Position numbers and translations under genes: made by a program. This document shows positions 1 to 9,259 of a stretch of 64,000 nt of DNA, one piece after another; the first letter of the stretch is position 1; every line of letters starts with the position of its first letter. Where the stretch lies: NCBI GenBank assembly GCA_032173965.1, contig CM063284.1, positions 100,254,410-100,318,409 on the forward strand, given 5' to 3'. This DNA is from Sitta carolinensis (lineage: Eukaryota; Chordata; Aves; Passeriformes; Sittidae). Under the pieces are notes generated by a model. That model did no database searches, was not told the origin of the DNA, and worked only from the letters and a program-made list of their open reading frames with translations.

Positions 1-2210
1 CTGTCAATACCAGCAGCTATTTGCTAGGTCTGGTTTGTCTACTTGAACTTCCAAAAGCACTACAAAAAACTCCTCAGAAGATGTTTCACTAAGACAACTG
101 GGATAAAATGCATGGTCCTTACACTGACAAAGAACTACAAGACAGTGGAGGCTAGGAGCAAACAACAGTTTTCACAACAGAGGAAGGTGAGATGGAGTCA
201 TGCTCACCCAGTACTAATTAAGTGATCTGAAAATGAAGGCAAAGTGAGTCATGCCAGCATATTTATAAACTTAAGGGACGTACGAGACAATAAACATTCC
301 CTCCTTCTCTCACAGAATTAAGTCTATTAGAAGATCAGTATTAGAAAACATTTAATTTCAATATATTTGGAGAAGCTTTTACCTTGCTGTTCTTAATGTC
401 AGGGAGGAAACATAGTCCAGTCGGTAAATCTGAAACATAAGAAAGTGGTGTAAGCAGTATTTTAGTAGTAAATATGATAACATAACAAGTGCTCTAAGGT
501 TAAACTGAGCCTCTGGAAGGTCTTGGTATACACCATAGAAACGACATAAACATACAGATTACCACAACACTAAACCTTGTACATTCTAATGACAATGATC
601 TAAAGGATCTTTTTAAAAAGGCAGAGCTTCATCAGGGCAAGAACTTTAAAAATTACGGAAGATATTTACTGCCCTAAGGATTTCCACAAGGCAGCACGGA
701 AAGTAAGGAGTCCCAGTGCATACTAGCAGAAGGAGGAACAAGTGTTCTGTTCCACTGTTGCATTTCACCTACTGGACCAATTCTTGTTTTGGATCGTTTT
801 AAGCAGCTTCCACTTGCCTGCGTGTTATATCCACACATAAACCAGCTGCAAGTCCAACACGACAGACAACAGTTTAACTTGCACACACAGATTTTAGCAG
901 AAAAGGTTTGTAATTCTTCAGTAATAGGTGTGAAAAAGACAATTTCCAAACAACAATTTCCAAGTTAAAATCAAGTAACTAAATCTGACTGGCCTCTATC
1001 AAGTCCTAACACTGGGCAGTCTCACTTTTCCAAAGCATCATAATTTTGTTACCAGTTACTGACAATTCCTCAAGACTACAGTAACAAATGACTAAAGCCA
1101 ACACTTCCCTCTTAGAAGTGTTTATTTATAAAGGTCTATTTAAATGACAGGTCACAGTATTTTCTAATTGAACACATCAAAATTATTAATACTTGATGTT
1201 ACTGTGACGCAGATAGAAACACACAGTAACACACAACAGGTGTACAGGTAGAGAAGAAGAAAGGAAGAAGATCTCGTTTATTGTTGACCTCGTATATATA
1301 AGTTTCTGGACAGTGATCAGAGATTGGACAGAGTAGTTCCCACCTCTCCATCTCCACTGGTCACTTGAGAAGTCCATCAGGTGATATCTTTTACAAAGGA
1401 ATGCAAACGTGATTCTTGTTTATCTTACAATTCATGAGAACTGACTGCACTATACTAAAACAAATCAAAAAACTTATTTTCAAAGACAACAACTTGACAA
1501 AAACCTATACAAATACTCAAAGCTTAGAAAAGGATACTATCTAAAAGTATATTTACTAAACTTTAAGGGACAAGTAGAATTTATTCACTGGGATTAGCAA
1601 AAAGCCCAGGAGAGCTTAATATCAGTAGCCATGCTATTAAAATAAGTTTAGAAATATTCTTTTGCTTCCACTCCTCTACCCAGACTTCAGAAAAAGCATA
1701 GTTTTCACAGCAAGTATTCAAAACTATTTCTTCATGCAAAACCTCACTAGAAGAGTATGCTTCCAACACCTACAGCAGCAATTAAAGATATATATTACAG
1801 GTTGGAATGGGGCAAGAAAAGAGATGCTACTTAAAACATAACCTTGCAGCCTTGCACTTAGTGAAATAGAAGGGGTAGAGAACAAGCTACATACACTTCT
1901 TCCACAATGCTCCTGGAACTTAGTCAGATTACTACTGGCATTCTATTTATTCTATATATCTATTCTATACATAGTACTATATAGCAAACATTATTTTCAC
2001 CAAATTGCTGTATAGCTTTGTACTTTGAGAAGTCCAAGATCATGACAGCCACAAGTTTTGTTTTCAATTTGCTCACATCCAAGAGATTTTTTTTCAAAAC
2101 CCATTTATAATCTACCATAAAACAGCGAAAGGGTCAAAAGAAGACATCTGTAGCAGCAAAAGCTAATTACAGTGACAATAAGTACACAATTTTTCTCAAA
2201 ATTTAATTAC
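1..2210 (-). other. CEP192 intronic DNA, mostly unassigned
   Basis: Apart from the candidate exon at 383-429, I see no confident coding exon here. Two minus-strand open stretches (1581-1769 and 1186-1377) contain short fragments that faintly resemble human CEP192. Their phases and order do not fit. The stretch is AT-rich and otherwise unremarkable. Confidence 0.6.
383..429 (-). other. Candidate CEP192 exon (47 nt)
   Basis: Minus-strand acceptor ttcttatgtttcag|ATTTACC and donor AAG|gtaaaa enclose 47 nt. They are open in one frame as (D)LPTGLCFLPDIKNSK. Position and strand suit a further CEP192 exon, but I could not align it confidently with the human protein and could not link its phase to exon 3. 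It may be a chance pairing of splice-like signals. Confidence 0.25.
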
Positions 2211-2364
2211 TTCCAATCGCTCAAGTGGCAAAACTTCACGTAAGGTACCTTGACCATGATTTGAATGTTCAATGATATTCTGAGCTTGCTCTCCATATAT
2301 TGAGTGGGATTCTTTCAAATTAACACAAGGCAGCTGAGGCTCTTCAATTTGCGTAGCAATTTCC
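2211..2364 (-). CDS. CEP192: CEP192 probable third coding exon
   Basis: After acceptor tttctag, the frame set by the previous exon stays open: MEIATQIEEPQLPCVNLKES, then SIYGEQAQNIIEHSNHGQG. It ends in VLPLERLE, resembling human SPLEQAQ. The 3' limit is ambiguous: GAA|gtaatt at 2210 or CAAG|gtacct at 2248. Divergence from human is high, so the call rests on phase, splice sites and weak similarity. Confidence 0.62.
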
Positions 2365-5062
2365 CTAGAAAGAGAATCATTTCAATTAAAAATCAGTGTG
2401 CCACACAGACTATCATGTCTCATGGTACAGATTTGATAAATTCTCCAATTGCTTTGTCTCAGTCAGTTGTTTACGATATAGGATAGATCGTAGAGACCCG
2501 TCATTTTACAATAAAAGAATACATATCAAAATTACAAGGACTTCAGGTTCCCAGTCTAAACTGCCAAATAATGAAATATCATGCAAAATATGCCTCTCTC
2601 TACCTATTTGTTCCTCTCTTTCATTTCCATAAAAAGAGGGAAAAGTGAAAGGACAAAAGGGTCTACTCTGGCCAAGTTCCATGGCCCATTTGAGACCAAG
2701 CCAAATGCTAGACGAGATTTCATCAAGTCCACGATATCACCAAGCCTTTTGCTACACTAAACAAGGGACCAAATTATAAAGAACGTGAGTTACTGAAATT
2801 GCATGTAGTTAAAAAACAGCTTTTGTAATTATGCAGGAAAGTTATCCTTCACTTCTGAATTTACAGAACATCCACACGGGCTTAAAAACTAATCATGCCA
2901 GATGTTAAAATTTCATACTTTTGCTCCAATATTTTAGATAAATAAATGAAACTAACATTTGAAAGTCTGAAACACAACTATTCTATGTGTTTTGTTTTCT
3001 TACTCGAGTACAATCAAGACACTGACTCCCTCTAAAATCTTATATTCTTCATTTTGATAGGAACATGCTGCCTAGAGTGCAACTTTATCAATGAGAAAGG
3101 CACACAGTCCAGTTTCTGTCACAACAGGAGCACATTTGGCCTTGGTTAGAACAACCTATGCAACAGCTTCCAACACTTCCACCGCTCAGCAATGCCTTCT
3201 CAAGTGTATTACTAACACTAATTGTTTCCTAAGAAATACCAAACACTGAAGCTACAAAGAAGGCAAATTTAACAGAAACTGTTGCTCCTTTCTGTATGCA
3301 AACTTCTTGATTCTTACTCAAAACATATTTATATCAGTGCAAAATGCTATTCACACATATGACATGAACCAGAAACATCAGCTTAATTCTAGATTATGCA
3401 AAGCAATCTAGGGAAATACAGGCCACATTCAGGTAAACCAATTAAATAATCATGCTTAGGAAATTTTTAATTAGTGGGGCAACAAAACAAAACCTCACAG
3501 TCTAGAAAACATCCCTTCTAAACCTTCATTCCTGTCACATACATGAAGTCAAATTAGTCAATCAAACAGCAGAATGCTGCTCGTGCAGGGCTGCACAGGC
3601 TAAGTGGCATCAATCACGGCAGAGGGTGTTTCCACGTGGCCTAGCACTATGCCTCTTCAGAAAACATGGAGGAGCTGTTTTTGCAGGAAAAGCTGCCCAG
3701 GCTGCCATACCCTAAGCTAACAGGACAATGCACAGCTGAGCCCTCCAGTTACTGTTGGCCAGTAGTAAAAGCTGCTGTTTTCAACTCTGCAACTTAATTC
3801 TGAAGTAGCCCATAATTAGCCATATAGTACATATCAATCTACATACTAACTTACAGGTATCTGCATTTTAGGACAGAATTAGATTTTAACTACCTCACTT
3901 ACATGTCATCACGAAAGCAGAGGGCAAATCTTTCCACTGGTTCAGCATGTGACTGACTGCTGTGAGAAGACCCTGATAGAGGTGAATGTTTCCCTTCCAA
4001 ATAGGATGCACAATCATCAGGAAGCCTGTAAATGTGGGATGGAAAAACATGCATCGGAGTCATTCTAATATGCACCGCTCCTGTTTTCCAAAGAACTGGG
4101 GGATAAAACTCATATTGATGGCAACTTATTTCCGGTAAGTAAAGTTATATCAACATTTTAGCTAATCTGTATTTACAGATACACATATGTATCCTGAATG
4201 CTCCCCTCTAGTCTTCTATAGCTCTTTAGAGAAATACCACGTTACGGTTTTCAGTAAGGCTAATGGTGTCCTTTTGGAACACACACTTCGGAAAGCCAAG
4301 GTATTAAAGTCTCATCTTACGTGTTGTTAAGTAACAGGACAGCAGTTAAGTGCAAAGGCTTCAAATTGTTACTCTTCGCTCTACTCCTTGCTGAGCAAGT
4401 TTTAATTTTTATACATAACACTAGCTCTTACACTTTCTAAAAGGAGCCAGATTCAGGTAAGTTCAGTTAACAGAGAACACACATGTAAAAACTATATTAT
4501 TCTCTACACAACTTCAAACTCGAGTACAAGAAGCTGAAGAGCTAAGTTAAAAGAGACTTGATTGTTACAGTCTAAAAAATTAAATTACTTTTGACGAGCA
4601 ATTTTTGTAAATATTAAGTATTGTACTAGTTACAAATTAAATGTCAATTTTACACTGGTAGTACGGACCAGTTTGTAAAAAAACAAACTATGTTTGCAGA
4701 TTGCTGAGATATTGCTAAAAGGTTTTATCACCGACCAAGTAATCTGTGAAATGAATTTTTGCTCTCCAGAGTTAAAAGCTTCAACTGTTTTTCCAGTATT
4801 ACCGAGCGGCACTTACTAAGACCCTCACCTGCAGTCACCGCCCGCTTGGCTCCTGGCAACAGTGGAGGCCGCCACAGGTGGCCCCGGGTTGGAGGAGACG
4901 GTGACATTCTCAAAGACAACGCTGGCGCTGCTGTTCAAGGAATGGCCCAAGTAGCTCGGGAACGTCTCGTCGGCGATATTCCTGAAGTCTTCCATCATCC
5001 TGCACACGCTGCCTGGAACAGCACTCGGCCCGGCAACACCATCAGGCCCGGTCGGGCAGCAC
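2211..5062 (-). CDS. CEP192: CEP192 5' end (partial; continues beyond left edge)
   Basis: CEP192 is a centrosome scaffold that recruits PLK4, Aurora A, PLK1 and gamma-tubulin ring complexes for centriole duplication and mitotic spindle assembly. Three minus-strand coding exons are readable: 4829-4995 (start MEDFRNIADETFPSYLG), 3903-4025 and about 2211-2364. Phases agree: exon 1 ends after 2 bases of a codon, exon 2 (123 nt) keeps that phase, and exon 3 continues it. The protein matches the N-terminus of the long human CEP192 isoform, including the blocks ENVTVSSN, ASTVAR and SGSSHSSQSHAEP. The Ser-Thr in ASTVAR aligns with the known PLK1-docking Thr44 region. Only roughly 150 of about 2,500 residues are in the window. 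Identification of exons 1-2 is very secure; exon 3 is less so because this protein diverges fast. SEH1L lies upstream on the same strand, as in mammals. Confidence 0.93.
2365..4828 (-). other. CEP192 introns between coding exons 1-3
   Basis: Intron 4026-4828 (803 bp) and intron 2365-3902 (1,538 bp) both obey GT-AG on the minus strand. I see no other gene, RNA or recognisable mobile element in them. Around 3560-3760 there is a somewhat GC-richer patch without a coding or repeat signature that I recognise. Confidence 0.7.
3903..4025 (-). CDS. CEP192: CEP192 second coding exon
   Basis: Acceptor tttacag|GCTTCC and donor AT|gtaagt flank 123 nt that encode LPDDCASYLEGKHSPLSGSS and then HSSQSHAEPVERFALCFRDD. 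This aligns with human YPDIQASYLVEGRFSVPSGSS followed by a block ending in AEPRERLQLSFQDD. The phase (2 in, 2 out) fits the preceding exon. Confidence 0.92.
4829..5062 (-). CDS. CEP192: CEP192 first coding exon (5' UTR 4996-5062, coding 4829-4995)
   Basis: Coding begins at ATG 4995-4993, reading MEDFRNIADE. A second in-frame ATG lies immediately upstream (4998-4996), so MMEDF is also possible; I chose MEDF from the human start. An acceptor-like sequence (ctgcttgcag) ends at 5063, so the exon probably starts at 5062 and an untranslated exon lies further up in the CpG island. The donor is CAG|gtgagg with GT at 4828-4827. The exon encodes 55 codons plus 2 bases. Confidence 0.93.
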
Positions 5063-5089
5063 CTGCAAGCAGGATCCAAACAGCTTTAC

Positions 5090-6010
5090 ACTCGCACAAG
5101 GCAACGCGCTTTACTCACATCACTGCCGGTACTTCCGAGCAATCACCCCGCTTTATCCACAGACGTGCTCAAGAGCCATTCCCAGTCCGCTCCCACCACG
5201 GCTTTTGGGGACGCACTTTCCCTCCTGGAGCGCCGAAAAAGAGCTGTGCTCCTGCGAGTCACAGAAGCGCTGCTCCGAGACGTGCCAGCCTATATTTAGC
5301 CCGTAAAGCCGCCTGGTCCGAGGCGGTCCGAGCCTGCCTTGCTCGCCCCGCGGCCCCTCCGGGAGCACCTGAGGCGGTACCAACTCTGCGTGTCCACGGG
5401 CCGCGCCGGGAAGGCTCCGCCTGCTCACCGGCCACGCTCCGCCGCGCAGTCCGGCGATTCGGGGGAGCGGCTAGAAGCCGGCGACCGCCTTTTTGCCTAA
5501 ACAGGAGGGGAAGACGGGCTCTGCCCTTCCCGAGGATCCCAGGAGCAGCAGGAGCGCCGACGGACACACGGACCGACCGCCAAAACTCGGGATCCGCCCC
5601 GCGCCGCCGCCGCCGCCGCTGCCGCGTCCCCCAGCGGCCGGGCGGGCAGCGCTCGCTCCCCTGGCGCGCAACGCAAACGGCCGCGCGGCCAGAGCCGCGT
5701 GCGCAGTGCGCCGCGCGCACCTCCCAAGCTTCGGCGATCCCTGCCGCGCAGCCAATGGCGGCGCCCCGAGCGGAGCCGCCATTGGCGGGCACGGCCCGCG
5801 GCGGGAGGCGGGGCGGGAGAACGCTTGCGGGGGGCGGCGGGAGCGCTGATTGGGAGATGCGCGCGCGGCCCCGCCCGGCCCCGCCCCCGGCGGCCGTTAG
5901 GCGGGAACTGAGGGCGGGCGTTTCCCGCGGCAACGGGCGCGGCCGTGATGTCCCGGGCGCATTTTGTCTCAGGTATCTGCTTTCGGACCGGATAGGCTTG
6001 GATACCCGTA
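5090..6010 (-). promoter_or_regulatory. CEP192: CEP192 CpG-island promoter
   Basis: A dense CpG-rich block lies directly upstream of the first coding exon. It contains an inverted pair of CCAAT/YY1-like blocks (5751-5762 GCCAATGGCGGC and 5775-5786 GCCGCCATTGGC), another ATTGG at 5849-5853, E2F-like GGCGGGAA (5900-5907) and TTTCCCGC (5921-5928), an NRF1-like GCGTGCGCA near 5697, and several GC boxes. A donor-like CCG|gtgagc at 5429 suggests an untranslated first exon upstream of the acceptor at 5063. TSS placement within 5430-5900 is inference. Confidence 0.82.
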
Positions 6011-6174
6011 CCACTGAGTAACTCGGGGCTTTCCCTCCCGACGCTGCTGTCCCCCGTCCTTCCTAAGAATGAAAAAAAGGGAAAAAAAGCTTTATTCGGA
6101 TTAACTCGTGTGATGTGGTTTATACTCCCGGGTTTGTTTTCTGTCCCGTTTTTGTCATCTGAATCAGTTAGATG

Positions 6175-6425
6175 AAGCTGAGAAAGAGAATCTTTAGGGT
6201 TGGAAGACCTGGAGATCGTCCCGTCCCACCCCCACGCCGAGGCAGGGTCACCTCGAGCAGGTGACTCGCTCCGGTCGGGTTTGAATGTCTCCAGAGGGGG
6301 AGACTCCACCACCTCCCTGCGCGGCCTGTCCCAGTGCTCTGCCACCCTCAGCGTAAAGTTCTTTCTCATGCTGAGGTGGAACTCCTTTTGTTCTAGTTTA
6401 TGTGCAGAACATGAACATTTCATAT
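6175..6425 (-). mobile_element. CR1 LINE 3' fragment
   Basis: On the plus strand it reads ggttggaagacctggagatc, then gcagggtcacctcgagcagg, tttgaatgtctccagagg and gactccaccacctccctg. These are the antisense of the avian CR1 3' region, so the element lies on the minus strand, in the same direction as CEP192. It is 5'-truncated, as usual for CR1, and starts within 200 bp of the CEP192 CpG island. Boundaries are approximate. Confidence 0.88.
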
Positions 6426-6429
6426 CCAT

Positions 6430-7938
6430 GCTGAAGCGTACATCACTTTTAAGTACAGGATGCGAGCAGGTGCCTTCCAAACGCACGCGCGTGTATGTGC
6501 GTGTGCACATGAAAACTTCAACTGATCGACATCAAAATCAGAGCTGTCCAGGATGCTTTCACAATCCATTTCTACAGTTGTATTCCTGGTATGGAGAGTG
6601 CAAAAACCCACGAGAACGAAAATCCACGTTTGTCGTAACCAGAAAATTCGTACTGTTTCAAATATGTTCAAAACAAAACCAAACAACAAAAGCAAAACCA
6701 CCACAGACACAAACCACACACACACACAAACCCCCAAAGAAAAACAAAGAAAACCACCAAAGCTGTCTCAGGGCTTCTACAAAACCTTCTAATCCTGGCA
6801 GTTTAAACTGAGATATGCTCCAAGCACAGAAGCAGTAGAAGAGCAATTGCAGGTATTCTTTCAGAAGAAAAAGGAGTGCAGCCTTAAAATTGCTGGATAA
6901 ATTTAAAATATTGTATCTGCTGTAATAATCCCTTTCAAAGCCCTTTTATAATCTTCCATAGAGTTCTGCTGCCTACATCCAAGAGTCCAGATCCTGCACA
7001 GAAGTACACTTTTTCAAGTTCACATGGCTGAGTCAAGGGAATAGAGGGAAGAACGAGTTTGAGGAAGCAGAGGTGGAAAGATAGGGATGTGGATTTAAGG
7101 CTCTTGGTTTGGAGAGAGGTCAACACAAAATAGCAGGCAGGGGGCAAGGCAGGCATCAGCCACAAAACCAGCCCGAGTTCATTTGCTGAGGTTAAAGTAC
7201 TTCGCCACAATGTTCTAACATGACTTGTTTGCACTGAAACTTACAGCATGTCTCCATTAGGAAGAAGTGTGACTGAAATTAGGGTATCTAATAAAAAACA
7301 CATGTTCATCACAGAGGAAAATAATGTGACCATGCTGAATAAACTACTAACAGTGCACTACTAGAAGCTGGAAAAAATTGTCATTACTGTAACTGGTTAA
7401 TCTGCGACTCTTCAAGGGTTAAGACAGGAATTCTGCAAATGGCTTAACACTTCAAAAATATGTTCTGTTGCTTGCATACCCAGAAATGGTTTGTTCTGGT
7501 TTAGGAATATATTCCAGTGTAATAGTGTTGATTTTTTTTTTTTTTTTAATTATTCATTCTCTCTCAGAGAAATAGTTACTTTCCACCCACCATTTAAGCA
7601 TTATCTTTTAATCATGTAACATTTCTGTTTACCATACAAATTTGGCATGGTTTTGTATTAACTTTTTCTGGTAAAGGTATAAAACTTTTTTTTCTTCCTT
7701 CCGCACTTCTGTTTCTGTTGGCTGGAAAGTATCAGCAACCTCCCTCCACACAGGTTCAGCAAGCACATTCTAACATCATGAGGTTTTAAATTAAAACTTG
7801 ATTCCTGAGAGAGAAATAAATAAACGTGGTGGATCTGAGCAAATAGTTTTCAGAATACAAGTAAAACTCACGGGAACTTGTCGCTTTGGAAAATTACAAG
7901 TTGCCCTCTCCCTTACCTCACAGCAGTGGTCTAGTCCA
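6430..7938. other. Intergenic region between CEP192 promoter and SEH1L 3' end
   Basis: It holds an A/C-rich low-complexity patch near 6660-6760, including a short CA run at 6715-6728, and a 16-base T run near 7531-7547. I see no supported gene. Confidence 0.6.
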
Positions 7939-8244
7939 CTAGGAAACAGGGCAAGTCCGTTTTGAAGCACACTTAAATATACTATTACACTTTGGGTTTC
8001 CGCTGCACAAGGCCTCCTCTTCCTTTTCTCCCCCCAGGATCTGCCCAACAAACTCAGCAATCCCATCCTGTGCAGTAATGCTACTCCCGGGCAATACCAT
8101 GCATTCCTTGTCCAGCATTAGCTTCCTGCCGGTCTTGCACCAGTCTGAGTCAGTGCCAGCACACTGATCCACTGCAGTGATGTTCCTGTGCTTACACATC
8201 AGAAAAGACATTTGACATTTTTCAAGCCAGCACTCCTTCTTCAA
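7939..8244 (-). CDS. Unrecognised Cys-rich open frame (hypothetical)
   Basis: A 101-codon minus-strand frame, starting MKKECWLEKCQMSFLMCKHR and containing ITAVDQCAGTDSDWC, PGSSITAQDGIAEFVGQILG and an acidic/lysine stretch. It has about 10 cysteines. It can be extended upstream to an acceptor-like sequence (ttaaatcag|GACAATTTG) near 8260. I do not recognise the family. It lies between the SEH1L poly(A) signal and the CEP192 promoter, on the same strand as both. It could be an exon of an unannotated transcript, a degraded pseudogene, or chance. No hallmark domain is visible. Confidence 0.2.
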   Translation of the reverse strand: MKKECWLEKCQMSFLMCKHRNITAVDQCAGTDSDWCKTGRKLMLDKECMVLPGSSITAQDGIAEFVGQILGGEKEEEALCSGNPKCNSIFKCASKRTCPVS

Positions 8245-8504
8245 ATTGTCCTGATTTAATTCAGTCTCAGAAAGATCTGAGGGGAAATGTGAAACCGAAC
8301 AGCTCTAGCACTCTCCACAGACCTTCAGCACACCTAAGGGAAGAGTCAGAGCACACCTTGTGGCACGCACTAGGAACATCCAACTGCACATCAAGAATGG
8401 CACAAAAGCAGAGCTAGAAGAGGGGACACATGAATCAAAAAAACACCTTCATCAGGAACCTATTAAAAAAGAAAAAAAGCTTATTACAAGGAAAAGCATA
8501 CAAA

Positions 8505-9069
8505 TACAGACCTTTAAGAACAAGTTTATTAGTCAACCACAATTATAAAATTTAAATATTTATACAGCAAGATGGAAAAATCTTAAGTAACCAAACACTT
8601 CAAATTATTTTGCTGTAGTATACACAGGAATGGTTTTGTTTCTTTAACAAGCTGATCCAACATTCTTCTTCACTCACAAGTGTCTTGAAGGCATGTCTAA
8701 TTTTGAGACTGTGCTTCACATGTAAATGCAGTATACAAAAAGAAAAAATTAAAGACCATACTAAAATGATTTCAAAAAGGAAAAAAAAAAAAAAAAAAGG
8801 ACAGGCACATTGACATCACGTAGTCAATAAGGAGCTCATGGCTAATACTGTTTACATGTTGCCAAAATTCAAAGGCTACAAATTAAAATGGTCCTTGGAT
8901 ACACAAATAACATGTTCTAAATGTTCTTTTGTTTTGCAAAACATGCATAAAGTTCCCCACATTTTTAAAAAAGTCTTCTGTACCAGAGAAGAAATATAAA
9001 GGCAGCCAGAAATGGAAGCATTCACAAACACCAGAATAAGGCCCTTCAGCATTTATTCAAAGTAACATA
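8505..9069 (-). other. SEH1L: SEH1L 3' UTR with two poly(A) signals
   Basis: On the minus strand, AATAAA occurs at 9057-9052, only about 12 nt after the stop codon, and again at 8530-8525, followed by a U/G-rich stretch. The distal signal would give a 3' UTR of about 560 nt. A run of 18 A (T on the transcript) lies at 8781-8798. The cleavage position is inferred. Confidence 0.6.
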
Positions 9070-9259
9070 TTAAACCCCTTCATTCTCAGGTAAAAGATTA
9101 AGAGGCCGAGATACACATCGTCTGCGAGGGTGAGGATACTGGAGGTTGGCAGTGTCAGCATCACAAGACTGCTCTATCAGAGGAGGAGGAGGAAGGAGCT
9201 GGGCATGACTGGACCATCTCGATCCAGCCCGTGGGGAATCCAGAGGGGGAAAGAAATAC
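9070..9259 (-). CDS. SEH1L: SEH1L coding exon 9 (long-isoform C-terminus)
   Basis: 190 nt encode [20 protein letters not shown], then [20 protein letters not shown] and a tail ending LLPENEGV, with TAA at 9072-9070. It matches the C-terminus of the 421-residue human isoform. The shorter human form ends soon after exon 8; I did not find its terminal exon in the 3.5-kb intron 9260-12773. Confidence 0.95.

Noticed and set aside
1186..1377. Minus-strand MDFSSDQW segment as a CEP192 exon
   Set aside because: It resembles human PIDFHLQSW slightly, but no phase from exon 3 reaches that frame without a stop.
1581..1769. Minus-strand HEEIVLNT segment as a CEP192 exon
   Set aside because: Weak likeness to human PKIVVLDAG, but it needs a phase that exon 3 donors do not give and would be out of order with the 1186-1377 candidate.
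4759..6021. Plus-strand 420-codon open frame
   Set aside because: It lies in the CEP192 CpG island antisense to the first coding exon; length results from high GC lowering stop frequency. Composition is Arg/Ala/Pro-rich with no domain.
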